A stretch of 15,605 bases of DNA, taken from Haplosporangium gracile (taxonomy: Eukaryota; Mortierellomycota; Mortierellomycetes; Mortierellales; Mortierellaceae). Every line of letters starts with the position of its first letter. The first letter of the stretch is position 1. Under the pieces are notes generated by a model. It ran no database searches. It was not told the DNA's origin and saw only the letters and a list, made by a program, of their open reading frames with translations. The stretch is from contig JAAAUF010000947.1 of NCBI GenBank assembly GCA_015499985.1, forward strand, positions 1-15,605, in the 5' to 3' direction. This document shows positions 1-11,300 of the stretch, in pieces. The position numbers and the translations under genes are program-made.

Positions 1-441
1 CGAAATTATGTAGAAATCACCCAGCCTTGGTTAAGAAAAAAGAAATGCCAAGCGCGCCAAGCGTCAAGGTGAACTTAATGCAGTTTTCGCACTACCTCTT
101 TTTGGGCACTGCAGAAAGGCGCCAGATCTGATTTGAGATGTCCTCTTCGAACACGTAGTCTACCATGTCGGGTTATTGGGCAGTGTACTGGTTAACATAG
201 TTACGCGGTATAGTCGTGGAATGACTTTTTGTTATCTGGCTGTCACTCAATTCACATAGCGAACTTTATTTCTCCAGGTCAATTTCACAGCATCAATTGC
301 ATGGCACCCGCGCATCTATGTACATTTTCTTGTTAACGTTTTCTTGTCTAAAAATGAGAAACAACGAGATCGACAACAAAAAAAGGATACGCTGGATATT
401 TACAGATTTATTATGAGGTAGCAAGGGGTGAAAGAGGTAGC
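1..441. other. Gene-free left flank, downstream of the M32 gene
   Basis: No convincing gene is visible here. Only short open stretches under about 35 codons occur, for example around 35-130, and none resembles a family I know. The right part (about 380-441) is expected to be the 3' UTR of the minus-strand carboxypeptidase gene. The left part may belong to a neighbouring gene's untranslated region or to a decayed sequence outside the window. Confidence 0.5.
407..412 (-). terminator. Polyadenylation signal AATAAA of the M32 gene
   Basis: The plus strand reads tttatt, which is AATAAA on the minus strand. It lies 30 nt beyond the stop codon at 442. An A-rich or T-rich stretch follows at 375-385. 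The position is short but reasonable for a compact fungal 3' UTR. The hexamer is seen directly; its use is inferred. Confidence 0.5.
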
Positions 442-2525
442 TTAAAGATCATAAATGGAGGTGTACTTGTCGGTCAAGTACTTGACATACAACGAGCTGT
501 CAAGGTGCTTGCCAGTCAAATCAAAGATCAAGTCGTCGCCAGACTCTCTCAACGACCCCTGTTCATGAACGTTCTTGTTCAACCACTCCTTCAAGACAGG
601 GAACTCTCCCTTGGCCAAGTGCTCATCCAAATTGGGGATGTCCTTCTTGGCAGTGGCAAAGATCTGGACAGCGTAGATGGATCCCAAGGTGTAGGTAGGG
701 AAGTAACCGATTAAACCGACAGCCCAGTGGGTATCCTGCAAGCATCCAATACGGTCCTCGGTGACCTCGAGGCCGAGGTACTCCTTCATCTTGGCGTTCC
801 AGAGTGCGGGGACGTCAGCGACCTGGATGTCGCCCTCGACAAGAGCCTTCTCAATCTCGTAGCGGAGGATGACGTGCATGGGGTAGGTGACCTCGTCGGC
901 CTCGATGCGGATGAAGCCGGGCTCGACGCGGTTGAAGGCGTTGTAGTACTGCTCAGGGGTGACGACCTGGAGGTCCTCGCGGTCAGCGAACTGCTCCTTG
1001 AGGAGGGGGAGGGCATAGGTCCAGAAGGGCTTGCTCAGAGCAACCATGCGTTCCCTAAAATAGAAAGTAATTGCACAAATATTCGGAGTGTGTTAGTGAA
1101 GTGTTTCACACGTTGTTTGTATATGTGTGTGGCGTAGCTATTTTCGGGGGAACCAAATGAGACCCAAAATAAGAAATGAACACAAACATGGACAAATCTT
1201 GTTGGCTTGTGTTCCTGGAAGGTAGGAGCAGGGGCTCGCATTGCTCTTTTTTCTTTTCCATCTTTTCGATGACTTACCAGAGGAGGGACTGGGACTCGTG
1301 GACACCGAGGGAGAGGGCCTGGGAGACAGGGGTGTCAACGTACTCCTTGTTACGGCCCTGCTCGTAGAGAGAGTGACCAGTCTCGTGAATGGTACCGGAA
1401 ATACCTTCCTGGAAGTTGTTGATGGTGTAGCGGGTAGTCATACGAACATCAGTAGGGTGGGCGCCTCCGGTAAAGGGGTGAGTGGAGACATCGAGACGAC
1501 CAGCATCGGTATCGAAACCAATCTGCTTGGAAATGCGGTGAGAGAACTCGGTCTGCTTCTTGAGATCAAAGTCACCCTCGATGTAGCTGTTGTCGTGCTG
1601 GAAGTTCTTGGCTTTGATCTTGGCAATGAGGGGGACCAAGTTCTGCTTCAAGTCTGAGAAAAGGTCCTGGAGACGGTCATCTTTGAAACCGGGTTCATAG
1701 TCGTTCAAGAGGGCCTGGTAGTAACCCTTGTAGCACTCATCGACCTCAGTGAGTCCTAAGCTGGCGCGAGCCTTCTCGTTGATCTTGCGGGCCTCCTCGC
1801 AGACACCACCCTTCATCTTGTAAGCGACTTTCTGGCGGAGAATGTTGACTTGGTCCTGGAGGTAAGGGGCAAACTTGGAAAAGTCCGACTCCTTGCGGGC
1901 CTCGACCCAGGCACCGACCGACCTTGAGTTCAGAGAGGCGTTGGCCTTGACAAGCTCAACGGGCAGGAGGGTCTCCTCCTTGTAGGTCTTGCGAGAGAGA
2001 CGGATGTTGGCAAGTTCGTAGGGGTTGAGCTCGGCGGACAAGTCCTGGCGCTGCTCGAGCTCCTCGAGGAGGGATCCGAGGACAGAAGAGGTTTGCATCT
2101 CGTGAGAAACCCCGGCCAAAGTGCTCAACTATAACAAAACAAGGATTGTCAGGGGTAAAGAAGGTCAATCGGCGGCGAAGGGGAGTCAATTGGTCTCAAA
2201 TGATAAAACATCAGTGATAGAATCATAAATAACAACGGTATCGAAAAAAAGGAGAGGCAATTTCAATAGCTGGATTTGTTGTGGCAAGAAAAAGAGGAAG
2301 AGGAAGGGGCGTGGAGAAAGTAGAAGTATTTACCTGCTCAGCGCGGGAGGCGGCAGCCTTGGAGGGCATCATGACCTCCTGGTCCCAATGAAGGAGACCA
2401 GAGATACCGTTGAGGTGGTTGAGGTCCTTGAGACGAGCAGTGAGCTGGTCGTAGAGGGAGCGAACAGACTCGGAGCGCAGTTCGGTGGATGATTTGGCAA
2501 GAACAGTCATTGTAGATCTAAACAT
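442..2525 (-). CDS. M32 family (Taq-type) metallocarboxypeptidase, three exons
   Basis: This is a zinc carboxypeptidase predicted to remove C-terminal residues from peptides, probably in the cytosol because no signal peptide is visible. Exons are 2334-2525, 1278-2128 and 442-1054. The introns of 205 and 223 nt have GT..AG borders, and the phases (0 and 2) join cleanly into 551 residues; the family usually has about 500. The M32 signatures are all present. HETGH at 312-316 supplies two zinc ligands and the catalytic Glu. HESQ at 341-344 supplies the third ligand, Glu342, 30 residues after His312 as in the Pyrococcus enzyme. IRIEADE lies at 396-402 and GCLQDTHW at 451-458. The N-terminal helical part contains LLHWDQEVMMP (44-54), typical of the family start. 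The start is set at the first in-frame Met (2525); a second Met at residue 6 is possible. The family is mostly prokaryotic with scattered eukaryotes (trypanosomatids), so an old gene transfer is plausible, but the gene now has fungal introns. Confidence 0.93.
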
Positions 2526-3471
2526 GCACTATTGGGCAAGGGTGAAATCAGAAGTGAGGATGAGGATGAGGAAAGATGATGAATGAGTCGAGAATCGAGA
2601 GAGAGAAAGAAGTAGGAACCTACGGGCAGGTATTTATGTCTGAGGGGGAGAGGGTCGACTGTGCGAAGCTGGTTGGGGGAGGAGGAAAGTACAGTTTGCC
2701 AAGGGATGAGCAAGGGTGTGTTGGGAACAAGGTGGTGCACGCGTGTGCGTTGTGTGAGGGAGAGTCGAAACAAGTTATCGGAGAAGGAGGAATGAGACCC
2801 GAAAAAGGTGCGCTTTTCTCGCCGTTTGGATTTCGTGGATTTTGACTGGCTGGCTGACCTGAGCAGGCTGGCTCACTGTGGAAAAGAAAGGGAGAGGCCT
2901 GGGAAATTAGAAGGGCCAATCATAACCTCTGCTTTCTTGCCCGGATAGGGTCCCCTGCTTCCCTTCTTTTCTAACTCGGCCTGCTGTTTGTCAAAGGAGG
3001 TATCCCGCTGTGCTGCATGCTTGTGAGGTGCAGACGGGCACGTATCTTTATGGCATCAACGCCAAGTTAGAGGGAAGGGCATATCGCTTTGAAGTTTCTC
3101 AATTCGACGGCGCAAGCGAACTAACAACAAAAAAAAAGTCAACCCTGTCTATATTGAACCTTATTTATCCAGGAACCAGCTGGGTGTTTTTTTTTAAATT
3201 ACAAAGGTGAGTCTCCCTTCAAGAAAAAAAAGTGACTGCCACAACAACAAACACTTTTTTTTTCTTTTTTTTTTGTTCCTTTTACACCGCAGTCCGCTCA
3301 ACGACTCGAACGAAGTACCTTCTTCATCGATCGACTCCTCCATTAGCCAACAGCAGCAGCACTCATCAGCCCAGGAAGACAGGACAACAGCAACAACTCC
3401 TCCACCCACAATAACGAGAAACCTCTGACCAACAACCAACCGACAGATACCCATTTTATATCAACAACAAT
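2526..3471. promoter_or_regulatory. Divergent intergenic region between the M32 and DUF2039 genes
   Basis: These 946 bp separate two genes transcribed away from each other and must hold both promoters and 5' UTRs. A CCAAT pentamer (plus strand) lies at 2916-2920, about 390 bp upstream of the M32 start and 550 bp upstream of the other start. The right end is rich in C/A-rich mRNA-leader-like sequence (3300-3470) ending in AACAACAATATG. No TATA box can be singled out. Open frames on both strands here are low-complexity and are not supported as genes. Confidence 0.5.
3207..3292 (+). other. Candidate 5' UTR intron of the DUF2039 gene
   Basis: The donor AAAG/GTGAGT at 3206-3212 is followed 80 nt later by a long T tract (3255-3283) and ACACCGCAG at 3284-3292. 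This is the layout of a short fungal intron. The 86-nt length fits the other introns in the window. If spliced, about 179 nt of leader remains before the ATG at 3472. There is no coding frame to confirm it, so it rests on splice-site quality alone. Confidence 0.4.
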
Positions 3472-4190
3472 ATGCCTGAAGTATATGAGTCTAAGAAGGT
3501 GTCGTCCCGCAAGGGAAACACTAAGAAGGGCAGCCAGGCCCACAAGAACACTTATGCCTTCCATGCCAACAAGAGCTCCAAGATCACAAAGAAAATTGCC
3601 GCCATGCCCGTCGGAGGTCTTTGCGAAAAGTGTGTCGAAGTCATTATGTGGCGCAAGAAGTTCAAGAAGTACAAGCCTTTGACCCAAATGAAGAAGTGGT
3701 ATGTCCTTTTTGTTCTCTCTCGCCTTTGTCTTCTTACTTTTCGTCCCGAACTCAAAAAACCAACATGTCTTCGGAAAGAAGAGGTCTTTTGTTGTTGCCA
3801 AACAACTACCTAACCAATTGAGAAACTCTGTCCTCCTTCTGTAGTGTGACCTGTGAGCAAAAGGCGATCAAGGATGCATACCACGTCATGTGCAACAAGT
3901 GTGCAGGAGAAAAGAACGTCTGTGCCAAATGCCAAGAGTCGAGAGAGATCGTCCCCACAAACATCAAGACAGAGAAGGAGCTTATCGCAGAACAGGTCGA
4001 GCTCGAGCGTCTCTTGAGCGGCATGAACGAGCGTGAGCGCAGGAGCTACCTTCGTCAAATGGAGCGCAAAGCCAAGAAGGGCGATGATGACGATGAAGAC
4101 GAGGAGGAGGGTGATTCGGATGATGACGATGAGGATGATTCGGACGAGGATAGTGATGAAGATGAGGACAGCGAGGACGAGAAGAAATAG
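3472..4190 (+). CDS. C9orf85-like (DUF2039) zinc-binding protein, two exons
   Basis: This is a homologue of human C9orf85, a conserved eukaryotic family of unknown function. Exons are 3472-3698 and 3845-4190. The 146-nt intron (GTATGT..TGTAG) splits the codon of Cys76 and gives 190 residues. The family hallmarks are the start rich in Lys/Ser with HKNTYAF (24-30), then GGLCEKC, MWRKKFKKYKPL (59-70), KKCVTC and YHVMCNKCA. Four CxxC pairs (51/54, 76/79, 92/95, 102/105) probably bind two zinc ions. Residues 116-154 look helical and charged (ERERRSYLRQMERKAKK). The last 35 residues (156-190) are almost all Asp, Glu and Ser, a longer acidic tail than the human form has as I recall it. The start context AACAACAATATGCC is good. 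Basic start, zinc core and acidic end could suit an RNA- or ribosome-associated protein, but this is only a guess. Confidence 0.9.
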
Positions 4191-4324
4191 AGCATTCACC
4201 ATACACACACTCACAACCCCCATCGCATACTATACATCCCATCATTCATTACTAAAAAAAACACCTTGTATTCTACACATGAACGTCTAAAACAAAAACA
4301 AAAAACGAAGACTCTTTTGATATT
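4191..4324. other. Convergent 3' intergenic spacer
   Basis: Only 134 bp separate the stop codons of the DUF2039 gene (plus) and the TRIP4-like gene (minus). Both 3' UTRs must lie in or overlap this stretch. No canonical AATAAA is seen on either strand, so a variant signal or overlapping 3' ends are likely. An A-rich tract lies at 4253-4262 and another at 4288-4305. Confidence 0.5.
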
Positions 4325-5552
4325 TTATCCGCAGCTTGGCTCAACAATGCTAGCAAGAACCGACTGCGAATCGCCTCCAGAGCTGAACGAGAACTCAGCA
4401 TCCTGCATCACGGCTGCATGACCGCCATCGTCGTATTGCAGCTTAGAGACCTTAGGCTTGGGCTTTTGCTCCGCCTTAACCTTGAGCACCTTGTCCTTTG
4501 CATCCTTGGCCGTCTTCCTGCCGCCCGTGGGAATAAAAGTAGGGTTCTCGCCCAATCGAAGCAATGGGTTCAGCGCAAAGGCGCCTCCGCGACCTCCGTG
4601 TCTGTCTCCGCCACTGATGCTGGTCGACTTTGCCTGTTCAAACATACTAACAGGCTCAGGCACAGCATCATCCTCTTCCTCCTCGACAAATTTATTGGCC
4701 GATGCCTCGACTACGACACGCCGGTTGACCACATCGATCGTCATCACCTTGGCCCGCTGATAACCACTCGCCGCCGTCGTCACCTTTTCCAGATTCTGTC
4801 GAGCCTTGTCCGCCTGCGCCTGTCGCTCTTCCTCCGTCAACCAGAGGTTAGGTCGATCTCCCGGGAGCACAAAATCGGTCGCCTGATCGATGACATGCGA
4901 TCGTCTCGCACTCGTCCGATCAAACTCCAGCAACTTTTCCTTATGCGCCTGTGCCAACGAAGCCTTCTTAGCCTCTTCAAGTTCCTCCTCTTCAGTCATC
5001 GCGGGTGGGGTGTCCGATCTATCCAATCCGACCCATCCACCAGCGGCGCCCGTAGCAGACGACATTCCTCCACCCAGCTTGCTGGCATACCCTGCTGTGC
5101 TGACGGCTGTTGCCTTGACACGCCGCTTCGCCGTGGCTTGTTGCTGTAGTTTAGCCAGGGCGGCCTTCTCCCGCTTAAGCTCGAGAATCATGGTTTGTTG
5201 TTGATCGATTGACACCACCTGTTGGCCGCAGTAAGTGCAAGGTCCTGGCCCTTCGAGAGCACAAATGATTTTTCCGCAGTTCAGACAATTAGGAGCAAAT
5301 ACATTCAACTTGTGCTTCGTCGCTATTTCTCAGTATAAGAGATAGGGCGAGGTCAGTTCACGACCTAATATGAATGCTGTCGTGGCTTTGAGGAGGGAAC
5401 ACATTGGTATTACCGAGACAATAGCAAGGCTTGCGCTCTTTGGCGGCATTGACAGACTCGGTGGCCAGGTCGATTGCGCGGATGGCCTTTTCAAGCTCAG
5501 AGAGGGGTTCTGATGCGGCCTTTTTGGTCTGCTTCCTTGCGCGATTGGACAT
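4325..5552 (-). CDS. TRIP4/ASC-1-type (Rqt4-like) C2HC5 zinc-finger protein, two exons
   Basis: The zinc-finger protein family includes human TRIP4 (ASC-1 complex) and yeast Rqt4. Rqt4 works with the Slh1 helicase and Cue3 to split collided ribosomes and trigger quality control. Exons are 5414-5552 and 4325-5322; the 91-nt intron has phase 1. The product has 378 residues. The C2HC5 finger spans about 43-78: Cys43, Cys45, His50 (in ATKHKL), Cys59, Cys62, Cys67, Cys75 and Cys78, including NCLNCGKIIC and EGPGPCTYCG. A Gln/Lys/Ala-rich helix follows. Later come the family-like segments WLTEEERQAQADKAR, a VMTIDVVNRRVVVEA strand region, and a conserved-looking ALNPLLRLGENPTFIP. The protein is shorter than human TRIP4 (581 aa) and yeast Rqt4. 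It has only 42 residues before the finger and no C-terminal ASCH domain. The start has leader context CCATCATG. An in-frame Met at 5759 would add a low-complexity 69-residue extension and is less likely. Confidence 0.87.
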
Positions 5553-6077
5553 GATGGTTGACGGGGGAGGGTGAAAAAGAGAGTATCGATTTTCTGTGCT
5601 GTGCTGTGCTGTGTGTTGTGTTAAGGTGCAGGCTCCAGGAAGAGAGAGCGTGGTGGAACGAATGAACGAGCGAACAAAAAGAAAAACGAAGGTGGAAGAG
5701 ATCTTTTTTATTTGTTCGCACCCTTTTTTTGGAGGTACACTTTGCTCCTTTGGGTTCATTGGACTGGGGCCAGACTCTTTTTTTTCAGTGGCAGTGGCTT
5801 GGCTCGGTCGCTTTCGCCCAAAGAAAGAGGGAGAAGGTCAGTCGCCCACCTGAACAGTCCGAGCTTGGCTTTTTCTTTTTCTCATTCTTCCATACTCATT
5901 CTTGAGCATCGCCTCCCCTCGCAAACCCACTCGGATTCACACTCGTACAATTTACTGAGGCCCAAAGACAGCAACTCTAAAGCCACAAGTAACAGCAAGC
6001 AAAGAGAAAACACCTCCAGAAAGGAATCACCAACCTCACCCTAGACACCCCGCAAAAAAAACTACCTTCATAGGAAC
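5553..6077. promoter_or_regulatory. Divergent promoter region between the TRIP4-like and sirtuin genes
   Basis: These 525 bp hold both 5' UTRs and promoters of two genes read in opposite directions. ATTGG at 5758-5762 gives a CCAAT box on the minus strand, about 206 bp upstream of the TRIP4-like start. The sirtuin side (5860-6077) is C/A-rich and T-rich leader-like sequence ending in CATAGGAACATG. No TATA box is clear. Open frames crossing this region are low-complexity and not supported. Confidence 0.5.
5594..5613. repeat. CTGTG pentanucleotide repeat (4 units)
   Basis: Four perfect head-to-tail CTGTG units lie about 40 bp upstream of the TRIP4-like start codon, in its probable 5' UTR. On the transcript they read CACAG. 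This is a short microsatellite that could vary in length between strains. Confidence 0.85.
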
Positions 6078-8183
<2,106 letters not shown>

Positions 8184-8381
8184 CCAAACAAGTGGACAGT
8201 TATCCGTAGCATACTCTTCCCGCCGATCGACGAACCGGCACTAAAGTTATGTTGTACAAGAGTTTTATAATTTTTACTACAATGTTGTTTGTGTGAATGA
8301 AAATGTGAGTGGAATGAATGAAAGGAAATAAAAAGAAAAGGAAAAAAAGATAAAAAAACCATACGCCAACAAAGCACGCGC
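8184..8381. other. Convergent 3' spacer between the sirtuin and regulator genes
   Basis: These 198 bp hold the 3' ends of both genes. AATAAA on the plus strand at 8327-8332, 144 nt after the sirtuin stop, is a good poly(A) signal for the sirtuin. No canonical signal for the minus-strand gene is visible within the spacer, so its 3' UTR may run into the sirtuin's last exon. Confidence 0.5.
8327..8332 (+). terminator. Polyadenylation signal AATAAA of the sirtuin gene
   Basis: The hexamer sits 144 nt downstream of the TAA stop (8181-8183), in an A-rich stretch (8312-8358). It is the only canonical hexamer on this strand before the next gene's coding region. Confidence 0.55.
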
Positions 8382-11300
8382 TTAACGCAAGTCGTCGTCG
8401 CCGTCACTGCCTCCAATATCGATATCCTCGTCGCTATCAACCTCCTCGTCAACCGCCATCGGCTTGGCTCCACTGCTAGGGGCGGCAGGGGTCAAGGCTG
8501 GAACGGTGGTACTGGCAGGGGCGGGGACAGGGATGGTTGTGGCGGTATTGACGATAGGAGCAGCAGCATTAGCATTGGCGGTGACTGGCATGGCTGGGAC
8601 AGCCTTGCTCGCTTCTGCCAGAGATCCAGGAACAGAAACTACCTGCTGAGGCTGCGGCTGTGGCTGCTGGGCTTTCTGAGTTTCTTCCTCAGCGCCATCG
8701 GATCGGGGTCGAGGCGCAGTCTTGCCTCCCTGGGTTGGAGGTTTCTGCACTGCAGCAGCCTGTTGCGAAGCCTTTTGAGCAGCCAATTGTTGTTGGTTCT
8801 GTTGGATCTGCTGCTGGACGAGCTGCTGCTGTTGCTGTTGCTGCTGCTGTTGTTGCTGCTGCTGCTGGAGGAGCTGCTGCTTCAACAATTGCTGCTGCTG
8901 TTGGTGCTGTTGGAGATGCTGCTGGATCTGCTGTTGCTGTAATAAGATCTGTTGTTGCTGTTGCAGGGTCGGTGTCCGCTGTCCTGAAGCGGCGGCGGCA
9001 ACCGCAGCTGCGGCTTGTCCAAGAGCCGTGGTTGGTTGCTTTGACTTCTCAGCCTCCTCCAGCTGCTGAGCTCTCAACTGCTTCATCTTTTGCCGGACCC
9101 CTTCCACATCATCGTCCGATTCGGTATCGTCATCCGAATCCTGATAGTCTTTGACTGGGATCACACTCTGACCAGGAACAGCCGAAACAGTCTCGTTAAG
9201 CATGGGCAAGATGGGTCGTCCAGTGTGTGGCTCTACTCTGGGCAAAAATCCTCCTTGCAGAGGGCGGATCTGGGTCGCTGCAAAAAGCTGATTTTGGTTA
9301 ACCTGTCCGAAAGTGTGCATAATGTTAGTGCCGGTGGTGCCATTCAAAGTCGTGGGAGTCAACGAGGCCACAGGGACGGATGCTGGGAGGGCAATGGCGG
9401 AGGTGGTGACACTTGCTCCTGTAGTCGGGACAGCAGCTGTTGTAGGAGTAGCGACTGCTGGCGTGGGATTGGCAGCCGTCGCGGCAATGGTGGCAACGGT
9501 GGCTGTTGCGGTCGCATTCTGGGCGGCGGCAGTTACTGGCTGGCTCTCTACCTGGTTGCCATTAAGCATAAGCATGCTATTCAATGTTTGCCCTGGCAAA
9601 TGTCCTTGCTGAGCCAAAACCGATTGCAAATGACTGGCGCCAGTGTTGGCCATCATACCGCGGGACAATTGGTGGTTGAGAGCGCCAGCACGGGCCAAAC
9701 CGCCACTTGGGGGTGATGTCGACGAACGGAGAGCCGACATAGAAATGGTCCTCATGCGCGCAGACGCTGCAGCTTGGTGGCTCATCATGGCAGAAGCACC
9801 AGCAGTGACAACACTCGGCGTCACCTTCTGGGTAGGGATCGGCAGGGGTGATGGGAAATAAGTGTCGAGGTTGTCGTTCAAGAATGGGCCAAGCTTATGG
9901 TGCAAAGAGCACGTTGCGGCCAAGGCACGAGCGCGGGCCAGAGGGATCCAAGTTCCAAACAATTGCGAGCCTGGCTTACGGACACGAACACGTCCCAGCT
10001 CCAAACTCAGCACAATGCTACGCTCCTGCTCCGTCTCGACGCCTCCTGCAAGGAGCAAGGTGGTGGCGTTGACATAGCCATTGTCTGCTCTTCGCAGCAA
10101 TCTGTACTCTGCTCCAGGATTGACAAGCTTGGTGGTATAAAGGGCGACGTTGTCGATCACAGTCAAGTGGATGTTGGGCATAACGGGGTTGGTGGTTGGA
10201 ACCCAAAGCTGGTTCGTCTCTGGTTCCCGAGCGCCGTTCTGAGCCACCTTGCCTTCTATCAAAAGTTCAGATCCACCTCCTGCAGAGCCTGACTGAGCAG
10301 ACGAGGAAGATTGAGACGCTGAATGGATCGCAGTCTGATGGGATGAGGCTGAAGACATCTCCACATCCTGATCCGTTCCCTTCCTTGGTCTATCCTCGAG
10401 CTCTTCAAAGTTGACAAAAGGAGTCGTATCGTCATCTGCCGCATGGGATTTGCGTCTGTTGTCGATCGAGTTGGAAACTCCTGATACGGTCGAAGTGCGG
10501 CGGTTGGCGTCTGACGGCTTCAGGGTTGCGGAGACATCCTGCTTCTTCTTCTTGAGTCCCTTCTTCTTGCTCTTTTTAGCATCTGATATCGTATGAAAAA
10601 AAATATAAGTGTTAGAATAAAAAAAACTCCAAGTCTGATGCCGCGCTCCTCTGCCAAAGTATTTCATCCGCACTCTCAAAAATACATACTTGGATCGGCC
10701 ACATGCATCGGGTTGTCCTGAAGCATTTGAGCGATACCAGGCAACAGGTCCAGTCGATATTCATGGCACAACTCTCGGGCTCTCGCCAAACCAACCCTAG
10801 TAAACAAAAATGACGGAGACATGAATGTTAGTAAAAACAATCTCGCAACTGAAAATAAGACGATAAACCCATCACGAAGAACAAATAGCGTCTTACCATG
10901 CTCCTCGGACCTCCATGGGGCCTTCCAAGACAATGTAAAGTGTTGTGGGCTCTTGGTTGATGTCAAACTGCCCGTCACCGATGATTGTTCTTGCTGCCAG
11001 GCGCAACATGGCCGCGTTAACGAATCCTGCATGTTGGTCGTTGTTAAGCGCAGGAATGACTTTTTTTTGAATAACAACTCCACGTCCATTGGTGTTGGGA
11101 TCAGGAGTACCGACAATCCCTGCCACTCGCATCAGCTTCAGATCGGTTCCAGGCATGATTGTCTCGTAAACCTGCAAGTTAGCGTACACCGATACTCTGA
11201 CCAACGACTTTGGTGGATCTACCGGTGGTCTGGAGTTCGTCTCATCTTCATCGTCGGACTCTGTTTCATCATCTACCTCCTCCTCATCCTGACCATCACC

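Noticed and set aside
35..136. Short frame resembling a transposase scrap (Arg/Lys-rich, then LPLFGHCRKAPDLI)
   Set aside because: Only about 34 codons, with no flanking repeats or second motif. The resemblance is too weak to call a mobile element.
727..1137. Plus-strand open frames opposite the M32 exons
   Set aside because: They mirror codons of the M32 gene, which has all its catalytic motifs on the minus strand.
2576..2919. Overlapping open frames on both strands in the divergent promoter
   Set aside because: No domain, skewed low-complexity composition, and placed where the promoters of two divergent genes must be.
5553..5759. In-frame upstream start for the TRIP4-like protein
   Set aside because: The extra 69 residues are low-complexity leader-like sequence with no similarity to TRIP4/Rqt4 N-termini. 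The Met at 5552 has a better context and begins a plausible helical segment.
8464..9716. Long open frames on the plus strand opposite the regulator's last exon
   Set aside because: They are Ala/Gly/Val-rich mirror images of the Thr/Ala/Gln-rich minus-strand coding region and carry no domain. The minus strand has a clear APSES domain in one continuous frame.
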